From Aureimonas phyllosphaerae (GTDB lineage Bacteria > Pseudomonadota > Alphaproteobacteria > Rhizobiales > Rhizobiaceae), in contig NZ_FOOA01000010.1 of the NCBI RefSeq assembly GCF_900113065.1, forward strand, positions 85,767 to 149,766: 64,000 nucleotides of DNA. Reading direction: 5' to 3'. A model generated the notes under the pieces. The model was not told the origin of the DNA and searched no databases. It saw nothing but the letters and a program-made list of their open reading frames with translations. Below, in pieces: positions 18,391 to 26,568 of this stretch. Position 1 is the first letter of the stretch, and every line of letters starts with the position of its first letter. A program made the translations under genes and the position numbers.

Positions 18391-20925
18391 ATGCGGACGC
18401 GCGAATCAGTGCAGGAGGCGGGTCGGGGGACCTGCTCGTTGAAAGCTGGCCGGAACGCCAAGTGGCGACGGGACGCGTGGGCTCCGCTGCTGGCGTCGGC
18501 GGTCCTCGTTCTCGGCAACGGTCCGGCGCGGGCGCAGGCCGAGGCCCAGCCGCTCGCCGCCGAGCCGCTCCTCTATCTCGCCCTCGTGGCCCTGACGATC
18601 GGCGCGGCGATGATCGCGGCCTTCTGGCTGATCCGCCAGCAGGCTGCGACCGCCGAGGAGAATGTCCGGCTCCGCGCGGAACTCGCCGACGCGCTGACTG
18701 AGGCCGACCGGCGCGCCGGCCTCCTCAACGACGATCACCAGCGCCTCGTCGTCTATGCCGGCACCGGCGCCCCGGACATCATCGGAACGCTGCCGAAGAA
18801 TCTTGGCGTCCCCAGCGATTCCGCCGGCTTCCTCGACTTCTCCGGCTGGATGGATGCCGGCGAGGCGCGCCGGCTGGAAGCCGCGATCGCGCAGCTTCGC
18901 ACCCGCGCCGAGCCCTTCCGCCTCGAGATCGAGCGCCCGGACGGGCGGCTGATCGAGGCCTCGGGCCGCACCGTCGGCGCGCTCGCCACCGTGCGCTTCG
19001 CCCCCCTGTCGGGCCTGCGCGAGGAACTGGCGGCGCTTAAAGTGGAGAACGCCCGCACCAACGGCATGATCGAGACGATGCAGTCGCTGTTCGACGCGGC
19101 GCCCCTGCCGATGTGGGTGCGCGACGCCGACGAGCGCCTGATCTGGGTGAACGACGCCTATGCCAAGGCCGTCGATGCGCCGGGCGTCACCGGCGCCGTC
19201 ACCGCGCAGACCGAGTTCCTGAACGAGCAGGATCGCACCCGCATCGCCGCGACGCGCCGTCAGGCCAGCCACTTCAGCGACCGGCTCAGCGCCGTGGTCG
19301 AGGCCGACCGGCGCAACTTCCACGTCGTCGATGCGGCTGGTCCGTTCGGCGCGGCGGGGCTTGCGATCGACATCTCCGACGCCGAGGCGATCCGGCGCGA
19401 GCTCGACGAGACCGTACGCTCGCACTCCGAGACGCTGGACCAGCTAACGACCGCCATCGCGCGCTTCGACGACAAGACGCGTCTCCTCTATCACAACGCG
19501 GCCTTCGCCCGGCTGTTCGACCTGTCGACGACCTATCTCGAGACCGCGCCCGACCACATCGGTATCCTCGACCAGCTGCGCTCGCGCGGCATCCTGCCGG
19601 ACGACCGCCCCTTGCGCGACGTCAAGGCCGACATCCTCGCCGCGCACCGCGCGACGCAGCCGACCGAGGCGCTCTGGCACCTGACCGACGGGCGCACGCT
19701 GCGCGTCTTCGCCAGCCCCGAGCCGCGCGGCGGCGCGAGCTGGGTGTTCGAGGACCTCACCGAGAAGCTGCAGCTGGAGTCGCGCCTCAACGCGCTGGTG
19801 CGCCTGCAGGGCGAGACGCTGGACTATCTGCGCGAGGGTGTCGCCGTGTTCGGCCAGGACGGGCGCCTGCGCCTGTCCAACCCGATCTTCGCCGAACTCT
19901 GGGGCCTGTCGGCCGAGTTCCTCGCCGCCAAGCCGCACATCCGCTCCTTCGCGGCCACCGCCTCGGTTTCGATCCGCGCGCCGCTCGGCGGCGAGGCCGG
20001 CCCGACCTGGGCGACCTTCTCCCATGCCGTCACCGCCTTCGACGAGGGCGCGCGCGAGGCCGAGAGCGGCGAGATCGAGCTGTCGGACGGGCGCGTCCAG
20101 GCCTACGGCATCGTGCCGCTGCCGAACGGCCAGACCATGCTCACCTTCACCGACATCTCGGACGCGCGCGAGGCCGAGCGCATGCTGCGCGAGCGTAACG
20201 ACGCGCTGGAGAACGCCGCGCGCCTCAAGAGCGACTTCGTCCAGCACGTCAACTACGAGCTGCGCTCGCCGCTGACCAATATCATCGGCTTCTCCGCGCT
20301 CCTGCGCTCGCCCGAGACGGGGCCGCTGAACGACCGCCAGTCGGAATATCTCGACTATATCGGCACCTCGACCTCGTCGCTCCTGACCATCGTCAACGAC
20401 ATCCTGGATCTCGCGACGATCGACGCCGGCATCATGGACCTCGATCTCACCGACGTCGACGTCGCCGGCACGGTCGGCCATGCCGCCGACGGCGTGCGCG
20501 ACCGGTTCCGCGAGAACGACATCATCCTCAACATCGACCTCAGCCGCGCCGGCTCGACCTTCCGTGCCGACGGGCACCGCGTCACGCAGATCCTGTTCAA
20601 CCTCCTGTCGAACGCCGCCAACTTCGCGCCGGCGGGCTCGACGGTGAACCTCAAGGCCGTGCGCAGCAACGGCGAGATGGTGTTCAGCGTCTCCGACCAG
20701 GGTCCCGGCATCGCGCCCGGCGAGGTCGCGCGCCTGTTCGAGCGCTTCGAGACCAATCCATCCGGCGGGCGGCAGTCGGGGGCCGGACTCGGCCTGTCCA
20801 TCGTGCGCTCCTTCGTCGAGCTGCACGGCGGCCGGGTCGAGATCCAGTCGGGCCCGAAGGGCGGCACGACCGTGACCTGCCGCTTCCCGCTCGGCCGCGA
20901 CGAGCAGGACCTCGCCGCCGAATGA
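18391..20925 (+). CDS. divL: DivL-type PAS sensor pseudo-histidine kinase
   Basis: An 844-residue protein with two N-terminal hydrophobic segments (about 30-48 and 60-82), several PAS-like domains (about 90-570) and a kinase core. In the H-box the phospho-acceptor histidine is replaced: FVQHVNYELRSPLTNIIGF places Tyr622 where HisKA domains have His. The N box (LFNLLSNAANFAP), G1 (VSDQGPGIAPGE) and G2 (GAGLGLSIV) are kept. Tyrosine at this position is the hallmark of Caulobacter DivL, which binds phosphorylated DivK and modulates the CckA-CtrA cell-cycle pathway without acting as a normal kinase. The stop overlaps the next gene by 4 bp. A generic annotation would be PAS domain histidine kinase. 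Confidence 0.82.
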   Translation: MRTRESVQEAGRGTCSLKAGRNAKWRRDAWAPLLASAVLVLGNGPARAQAEAQPLAAEPLLYLALVALTIGAAMIAAFWLIRQQAATAEENVRLRAELADALTEADRRAGLLNDDHQRLVVYAGTGAPDIIGTLPKNLGVPSDSAGFLDFSGWMDAGEARRLEAAIAQLRTRAEPFRLEIERPDGRLIEASGRTVGALATVRFAPLSGLREELAALKVENARTNGMIETMQSLFDAAPLPMWVRDADERLIWVNDAYAKAVDAPGVTGAVTAQTEFLNEQDRTRIAATRRQASHFSDRLSAVVEADRRNFHVVDAAGPFGAAGLAIDISDAEAIRRELDETVRSHSETLDQLTTAIARFDDKTRLLYHNAAFARLFDLSTTYLETAPDHIGILDQLRSRGILPDDRPLRDVKADILAAHRATQPTEALWHLTDGRTLRVFASPEPRGGASWVFEDLTEKLQLESRLNALVRLQGETLDYLREGVAVFGQDGRLRLSNPIFAELWGLSAEFLAAKPHIRSFAATASVSIRAPLGGEAGPTWATFSHAVTAFDEGAREAESGEIELSDGRVQAYGIVPLPNGQTMLTFTDISDAREAERMLRERNDALENAARLKSDFVQHVNYELRSPLTNIIGFSALLRSPETGPLNDRQSEYLDYIGTSTSSLLTIVNDILDLATIDAGIMDLDLTDVDVAGTVGHAADGVRDRFRENDIILNIDLSRAGSTFRADGHRVTQILFNLLSNAANFAPAGSTVNLKAVRSNGEMVFSVSDQGPGIAPGEVARLFERFETNPSGGRQSGAGLGLSIVRSFVELHGGRVEIQSGPKGGTTVTCRFPLGRDEQDLAAE

Positions 20926-22475
20926 CGGACGCTTCGGGCGCGTTCGCCGACGAGATCCGCACCTTCACGCTGGACCTTGCCGACGAGGCCGCGACGATCC
21001 GGCTGGCGCGCCTCCTCGCGCCGCTCCTCAACACGGGCGACGTCGTCGCCCTGTCGGGGCCGCTCGGCGCCGGCAAGACGACGCTCGCCAGGGCGCTCAT
21101 CCGGGCCGTGGCCGGCGATCCCGACCTCGAGGTCCCCTCGCCCACCTACACGCTGGTGCAGCTCTATCCGACGCGCCCGCGCATCAGCCACTTCGACCTC
21201 TACCGGATCGGCGATCCCGACGAACTCGTTGAACTCGGCTTCGACGAAGCGGCCGAGACCGGCATCGTGCTGGCCGAATGGCCGGAGCACGCGCCGGATG
21301 TCCTGCGCGCCGCCAACCTACGCCTCACGCTTGCGGACCGGCCCGGCGGCGGGCGGCAGGTGGCGATACACGCGCTCCCCGAGGCCGCGGCCCGCATCGA
21401 ACGCCCGCTGGCGCTCCACGCGTTCCTCGCGGCGTCCGGCGAAGGCGACGCCGACCGCAAGCCCTTTCCGGGCGACGCCTCCGCGCGCCGCTACGAGGTG
21501 CTGACCACCGCAGCCGGGCGGCCCCTCATCCTGATGGATTCGCCCGATCTCGTGCTCGGCCCCCCGGTGCGGGACGGGCGCGCCTATGCCGAGATCGCCC
21601 GTTCGGCCCGCAACACGGTGCCCTTCGTCGCGGTCGCCGGGGCGCTGCGCGAGCGCGGGCTGGCGACGCCCCAGATCGAAGCCTTCGATACGTCGCGCGG
21701 TTTTGTCCTGATGGAGGACCTCGGCCGCGAGGGTGTCCTCGACGCGGACGGTCGCCCTATCCCGGAGCGCTACGAGACGGCGATGCTGACGCTCGCCCAT
21801 CTCCACGCGACGCCGTTCGATCCGCATCTCGTGCTGCCGGACGGACGCCCCTACGAGGTGCCGCCGTTCGACCACGCCGCCATGGCGATCGAGGCGAGCC
21901 TCCTCGTCGACTGGTACCTGCCGCACGTCTTCGGCCGGCCCGAGACGCAAGGCGAGCGCTCTGCCTTCGAATCCGTCTGGTCCCGGCTGTTCACGGCCCT
22001 CGACACGGCCGAGCGCCACATCGTCCAGCGCGACGTTCAGGCGCCCAATCTCGTCTGGCGCGCTGAGCGGACCGGTCTGGACCGCATCGCCTTCCTCGAC
22101 TTCCAGGACGCGATGGTCGGCCCCTCGGCCTACGACGTCGCCGCCCTTGCCCACGACCCGCGCGTCACGATCGAGCCGGCGCTGGAAGGCCGCCTGCGCG
22201 GCGCCTATGTCGACGCGCGCCGCAAAGCCGATCCCGCCTTCGACGAGGCCGGCTTCGCCGCCGCCTATGCGATCATGGCGGCGCAACGCCAGACCAAGAT
22301 TCTCGGCATCTTCGTCCGGTTGCTCCTTCGCGACGGCAAGCCGCAATACCTGCGTCACATTCCCCGGATTAAAGCCTATCTCAGGACGATCCTGACCCAT
22401 CCGGCGCTCGGCGAACTGGCCAGTCTCTACGAGGCATGGCACCTTCTGGACGAAGCCGACGCCCCACACCGCTAA
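20922..22475 (+). CDS. Fusion of TsaE (tRNA t6A ATPase) with AmgK-type sugar kinase
   Basis: A 517-residue two-domain protein. Residues 1-about 160 are TsaE/YjeE: P-loop SGPLGAGKTTLARALIR, the SPTYTLVQLYPTR switch and HFDLYRIGDPDELVELGFDE. TsaE is the ATPase needed with TsaB/TsaD for t6A at tRNA position 37. Residues about 165-517 form an aminoglycoside-phosphotransferase-fold kinase with HIVQRDVQAPNLVW (catalytic Asp and Asn) and IAFLDFQDAMVGPSAYDVA (metal Asp), matching AmgK, which phosphorylates recycled N-acetylmuramate at C1. The following gene is murU, the next step of that pathway. The ATG overlaps the divL stop. Confidence 0.88.
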   Translation: MTDASGAFADEIRTFTLDLADEAATIRLARLLAPLLNTGDVVALSGPLGAGKTTLARALIRAVAGDPDLEVPSPTYTLVQLYPTRPRISHFDLYRIGDPDELVELGFDEAAETGIVLAEWPEHAPDVLRAANLRLTLADRPGGGRQVAIHALPEAAARIERPLALHAFLAASGEGDADRKPFPGDASARRYEVLTTAAGRPLILMDSPDLVLGPPVRDGRAYAEIARSARNTVPFVAVAGALRERGLATPQIEAFDTSRGFVLMEDLGREGVLDADGRPIPERYETAMLTLAHLHATPFDPHLVLPDGRPYEVPPFDHAAMAIEASLLVDWYLPHVFGRPETQGERSAFESVWSRLFTALDTAERHIVQRDVQAPNLVWRAERTGLDRIAFLDFQDAMVGPSAYDVAALAHDPRVTIEPALEGRLRGAYVDARRKADPAFDEAGFAAAYAIMAAQRQTKILGIFVRLLLRDGKPQYLRHIPRIKAYLRTILTHPALGELASLYEAWHLLDEADAPHR

Positions 22476-22484
22476 GAGCCCGAC

Positions 22485-23255
22485 GTGAACGCCCGCATCA
22501 TTCCCGCCCGCCTGCCCCGCGCCCCGAAGCCGAAGACCGCGATGATTCTCGCCGCGGGTCTCGGCAAGCGCATGCGCCCGATCACCTCGACCATCCCGAA
22601 GCCGCTGGTCGAGATTCGCGGCAAGGCGCTGATCGACTACGGCCTCGACGCGCTCGCCCGCAACGGCGTCGAGCGCGTCGTCGTCAACGTCCACTACATG
22701 GCCGACCTGATGCGCGCGCACCTGCGCAAGCGCCGCGACATGGAGGTGCTGGTCTCCGACGAGAGCGACAAGCTGCTTGAATCGGGCGGCGGCATCGTGC
22801 GCGCCCTGCCGCTGATCGGCGACGATCCGTTCTATCTCATCAATTCCGACACGTTCTGGATCGACGGCTACCGCGACAACCTCGACCTCCTCGCCGATCT
22901 CTGGAATCCCGACGAGGCCGATATGTCGCTCCTCATCGCCGAGATGCGGCAGGCCACCGGCTACGAGGGGCGCGGCGACTTTACCATGGATCGCGAAGGA
23001 CGCCTGCGCCGCGTCGCCGAGCGGGACATGAGCCCCTTCATCTATGCCGGCGCCGGCATCCTGAAGCCCGACCTCTTCCGCGACCTGCCGGAGGAGACCT
23101 TCTCGCTCAATCGCGTCTTCGACCGATCCATCGAGGCCGAGCGCCTCTTCGGCGTGCGCCTCGACGGGCTCTGGATCACCGTCGGCACCCCCCGCGCCAT
23201 CGCCGAGGCCGAGGCCGCCTTCACCGCCAGCGCGACGCGGGCCGAGCGGGCGTAG
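22485..23255 (+). CDS. murU: N-acetylmuramate-1-phosphate uridylyltransferase MurU
   Basis: A 256-residue nucleotidyltransferase with the signature AMILAAGLGKRMRPITSTIPKPLVEIRGKALIDY, the metal-binding FYLINSDTFWIDG and the TVGTPRAIAEAE end. By family and by its position directly after the AmgK-containing fusion, it makes UDP-MurNAc from MurNAc-1-phosphate, the salvage route for peptidoglycan sugars that bypasses MurA/fosfomycin-sensitive synthesis. GTG 22485 lies 9 bp after the previous stop. Another NDP-sugar pyrophosphorylase role is the alternative. Confidence 0.85.
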   Translation: MNARIIPARLPRAPKPKTAMILAAGLGKRMRPITSTIPKPLVEIRGKALIDYGLDALARNGVERVVVNVHYMADLMRAHLRKRRDMEVLVSDESDKLLESGGGIVRALPLIGDDPFYLINSDTFWIDGYRDNLDLLADLWNPDEADMSLLIAEMRQATGYEGRGDFTMDREGRLRRVAERDMSPFIYAGAGILKPDLFRDLPEETFSLNRVFDRSIEAERLFGVRLDGLWITVGTPRAIAEAEAAFTASATRAERA

Positions 23256-23432
23256 CGGGGCTGCCGCCCCGATCCCCGCTCGGGAAAGAATTCCCGAACC
23301 CTTCTTTTCGTTTGGGACCATTTCCGAGATGGGGAAGGGCCAGCGGCCCTTCCCCATCTCGGACACGTTTCAAATGAAGAGGGGTCCAGGGGAAATCATT
23401 TCCCCTGGCGGGGTGCGGGGTGGAACCCCGCC
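23256..23432. repeat. Cluster of five adjacent palindromes (REP/BIME-like) between murU and addB
   Basis: Successive inverted repeats fill this gap: CGGGGC/GCCCCG (23256-23271), CGGGAA/TTCCCG (23281-23296), an 18-bp-arm palindrome CCGAGATGGGGAAGGGCC (23324-23341) with its exact complement at 23345-23362 around AGC, AGGGGAAAT/ATTTCCCCT (23388-23406) and GGCGGGGT/ACCCCGCC (23407-23432). The first two could end murU transcripts. The whole resembles a dispersed palindromic intergenic element. Only one copy is in the window. Confidence 0.65.
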
Positions 23433-23457
23433 ATCCCCATCGGCTAGGGTGGCCGTG

Positions 23458-26400
23458 ATGCCCTCGCATGTCTTTTCCATAGCCCCTGCCCTGCCGTTCC
23501 TGCCGACGCTGGCGCGCGGCGTGCTGGATGGGCGTTTCCTGCCCGGCGAGGACTTTACCGCCGATCCCCTGGCGCTCGCCGGACTGACCATCCTGGTGCC
23601 GACGCGCCGCGCGGCGCGCTCCCTGGCGGGCGAGTTCGCGCGGGCGATGGGCGGTGGATCGGCGATCCTGCCCTCGATCCGCACGCTGGCGGAAGCCGAC
23701 GAGGGCGCGGCCTTCGTCGATCTCGGCGAGACGCTGGCGCCGGCGATGGACCCGTTGGAGCGGCACCTCCTGCTCGCGCGTCTCGTGCGCTTCTGGAAGG
23801 ACGGGCTGAACCGGCAGGCTTTGCGCCTTCTCGCGAACGAGGAGATCGTGCTGCCGGCCTCGGCGGCGGACGCCCTCTATTCGGCCGAGGACCTCTGCGC
23901 CTTTCTGGACGAGGCGGTGACGGAAGAGGCGGGCCTGCACAAGCTGACAGGCCTTGCGCCCGATCGCCTCGCCGAATGGTGGCAGCTGACGCTGACCTTC
24001 CTGTCGATCCTGTCGGAGCAGTGGCCGGCGATCCTGAAGGAGCGCGGGGTCGAGGACCGCGCGAGCTTGCGCCGCCGCTGGTTTGACGCGGAAGCGGAGC
24101 GGCTCCAAGCCAGCGGCTCGCGCGGGCCGATCCTCGTCGCGGGCTCGACGGCGACGGCGCCCTCGACGCTGCGCTTCCTGCGCGCGGTGGCGGGGCTGCC
24201 GAACGGCGCGGTGATCCTGCCGGGCGTCGATTGCCATCTCGACGAAAAGAGCTTCGATGCGATCGATCGCTCCCGCTCCATCGCGGCGCCGGGCCACCCG
24301 CAGCATGCCCTGAAGCGCATCCTGCAGGGGCTTCTGGTGGAGCGCGAGGGCATCGAGCTCCTGTGTCCCGACCGGGGCCATCCGCTTCTGGCGCGTGAGA
24401 AGTTCCTGTCCGACGCGCTGCGCCCGGCCGAAACCACCGACGCCTGGTCCGATGCCGATCGCCTGCATGGCGGCGAGGCGCTGGACGGGCTTGAGCTGAT
24501 CGAGGCGGCGGACGAGCGCGAGGAGGCGCTGGCGATCGCCGTGGCGATCCGCAACGCGCTGACCGACCCGTCCGCGACCGTCGCGCTGACGACGCCCGAC
24601 CGCAACCTTGCCCGGCGCGTGTCGGCCGAGCTCGAGCGTTTCGGCGTCGCCGCCAACGATTCCGCCGGCCGCCCGCTGCACGCGACGCCGCCGGGCACCT
24701 TCTGCCTGCTCGCGCTGTCGGTCGCGTTGGAGCCGGGCGACCCGATCACCCTCCTGTCGCTCTTGAAGCACCCGCTCCTGCGGCTCGGGCTCGCACCGGC
24801 GCGCGCACGCGAGGCGGCACGCACGATCGAGCTGATCGCGCTGCGCGGCGGCTGCGGCGTCGCGGACGGAGCGAGGCTCGCGAAGCTCTTTGCCGAACGT
24901 CGCAAGGCCGCGGAGGCCGAGGACGGCCGTGCCCCGCGCCCAGTGCAGCTCGTGCCGGTCGAGGACCGCGACGCCGCGCAGGCGCTCGCCGAACGGCTGG
25001 AGGCGGCGCTCCAGCCCCTGTCCGACCTGCGCGACGGGGGCGAGCAGGAGCTCGCCGACTACGCCGTCTGCCTGACGCGCGTTCTGGAAGCGCTGGCGGC
25101 AGGCGAGGACGGCGCGCCGACGGCCCTCTATGCCGAAGAGGCGGGCGCGGCCTTGCGCGACATGCTGCGCGCCTTCGTGGCCGCGCCGGAAACCGGCTTC
25201 GCCTTCCGCGCGCCCGAGTTGCCCGACGTGGCGCTGGCGCTGATGCGCTCGATCAACGTGCGGCCGCGCGGTGGGCTGTCGCAGCGCGTCTTCATCTGGG
25301 GCGCGCTGGAGGCGCGGCTGCAGAGTGTCGACGTGATGATCCTCGGCGGGCTGAACGAGGGCACATGGCCCGGCACGGCGCGCTCCGACGCCTTCCTGTC
25401 GCGCATCATGCGTTCGGAGATCGAGCTCGATCCGCCGGAGCGCCGCATCGGCCTTGCGGCCCACGACATCTGGATGGCGCTCGGCGCCTGCCGCGTCGTG
25501 ATGGCGCGCTCGCACCGCGCCGGCGGCGCGCCGGCCATCCCCTCGCGCTGGCTCCAGCGCATCCTGACGCTGGCGGGACCGGACGGTGCGAGCGCCCTGC
25601 GCACCCGCGGCGAGACCTACCTCCACCATGCGCGCCGGCTCGACGAGCGGGCGGAGGAGCCGCGCGCGCCGCGGCCGGAACCCAAGCCCCCGATGGACCG
25701 GCGGCCGATCCGCCATTCCTTCACCGAGGTCGAGACGCTGGTGCGCGACCCCTATGCGGTCTACGCCCGCCGCGTCCTGCGGCTCGATCCCCTGCCCGAG
25801 ATGATCCGCGCCCCAGGCGCGCCGGAGCGCGGCGACCTCTACCACGCGATTCTCCGCCGCTTCGTGGACGACGGCATCGATCCGGATGCCGAGGACGCAC
25901 GGGCGCGGCTCCTCGCCATCGCGCGCGCGGCCTTCGACGATGCCGCCCTGCCGCCCGAGATCGAGGCCGTCTGGTGGCCGCGCATGGAGACGCTGGCGAC
26001 CAACATGATCGCCTGGGAGCGCGAACGCGCGCCGGACGTCGCCGAGCGCCTGACCGAGGTGAAGGGCGCCTTCGACCTGCCCGGGATCGGCGTCGGTTTC
26101 CATGGCTATGCCGACCGCATCGACCGGATGCGCGACGGCTCGGTGGAGATCATCGACTACAAGACCGGCACCACGCCGTCGGTAAAGCAGGCGCGCACGC
26201 TCCTCAGCCCGCAGCTTCCGCTGGAAGGCGCGATGGCGCGGCTCGGCGGCTTTGAAAAGCTCGGCCCGGCGTCCTCCGTGCGCGACCTCCTCTACGTGCG
26301 CCTGCGCGAGCGCGACTTCTACGAGGAACGCCTCGCGCACAACGGCGGCCGAACGGGCGAGCCGCAGTCGGGCGACGACCTGTCGGATGCCGCGCTCGGT

Positions 26401-26568
26401 GCCTTCCGGGGCTTGGCGGCCGCCTATCGCAACCCGGAGAAGGGCTATCTGTCGCGCGCCCGCCCCTTCCAGGCCGGAGACTTCTCGGGCCCCTACGACC
26501 ATCTGGCCCGGGCGCGGGAATGGACGGCGGCGGGTGCCGGCGCCGCAGACGAGGACGCAGCGGAATGA
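23458..26568 (+). CDS. addB: Double-strand break repair protein AddB
   Basis: A 1036-residue subunit of the AddAB helicase-nuclease that processes double-strand ends for RecA. The N-terminus MPSHVFSIAPALPFLPTLARG matches alphaproteobacterial AddB, including the UvrD-like but inactive helicase half with LVPTRRAARSLAGEFA. The C-terminal RecB-type nuclease domain has the metal motif VEIIDYKTGTTPSVKQARTLL (about residue 900). The frame is open upstream to 23329 through a palindromic repeat, so ATG 23458 is preferred. It overlaps addA by 4 bp (ATGA). Confidence 0.93.
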   Translation: MPSHVFSIAPALPFLPTLARGVLDGRFLPGEDFTADPLALAGLTILVPTRRAARSLAGEFARAMGGGSAILPSIRTLAEADEGAAFVDLGETLAPAMDPLERHLLLARLVRFWKDGLNRQALRLLANEEIVLPASAADALYSAEDLCAFLDEAVTEEAGLHKLTGLAPDRLAEWWQLTLTFLSILSEQWPAILKERGVEDRASLRRRWFDAEAERLQASGSRGPILVAGSTATAPSTLRFLRAVAGLPNGAVILPGVDCHLDEKSFDAIDRSRSIAAPGHPQHALKRILQGLLVEREGIELLCPDRGHPLLAREKFLSDALRPAETTDAWSDADRLHGGEALDGLELIEAADEREEALAIAVAIRNALTDPSATVALTTPDRNLARRVSAELERFGVAANDSAGRPLHATPPGTFCLLALSVALEPGDPITLLSLLKHPLLRLGLAPARAREAARTIELIALRGGCGVADGARLAKLFAERRKAAEAEDGRAPRPVQLVPVEDRDAAQALAERLEAALQPLSDLRDGGEQELADYAVCLTRVLEALAAGEDGAPTALYAEEAGAALRDMLRAFVAAPETGFAFRAPELPDVALALMRSINVRPRGGLSQRVFIWGALEARLQSVDVMILGGLNEGTWPGTARSDAFLSRIMRSEIELDPPERRIGLAAHDIWMALGACRVVMARSHRAGGAPAIPSRWLQRILTLAGPDGASALRTRGETYLHHARRLDERAEEPRAPRPEPKPPMDRRPIRHSFTEVETLVRDPYAVYARRVLRLDPLPEMIRAPGAPERGDLYHAILRRFVDDGIDPDAEDARARLLAIARAAFDDAALPPEIEAVWWPRMETLATNMIAWERERAPDVAERLTEVKGAFDLPGIGVGFHGYADRIDRMRDGSVEIIDYKTGTTPSVKQARTLLSPQLPLEGAMARLGGFEKLGPASSVRDLLYVRLRERDFYEERLAHNGGRTGEPQSGDDLSDAALGAFRGLAAAYRNPEKGYLSRARPFQAGDFSGPYDHLARAREWTAAGAGAADEDAAE

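Noticed and set aside
18391..20925. Ordinary PAS sensor histidine kinase
   Set aside because: The phospho-acceptor position is Tyr622 and the context is the divL locus, so a catalytically normal kinase is unlikely.
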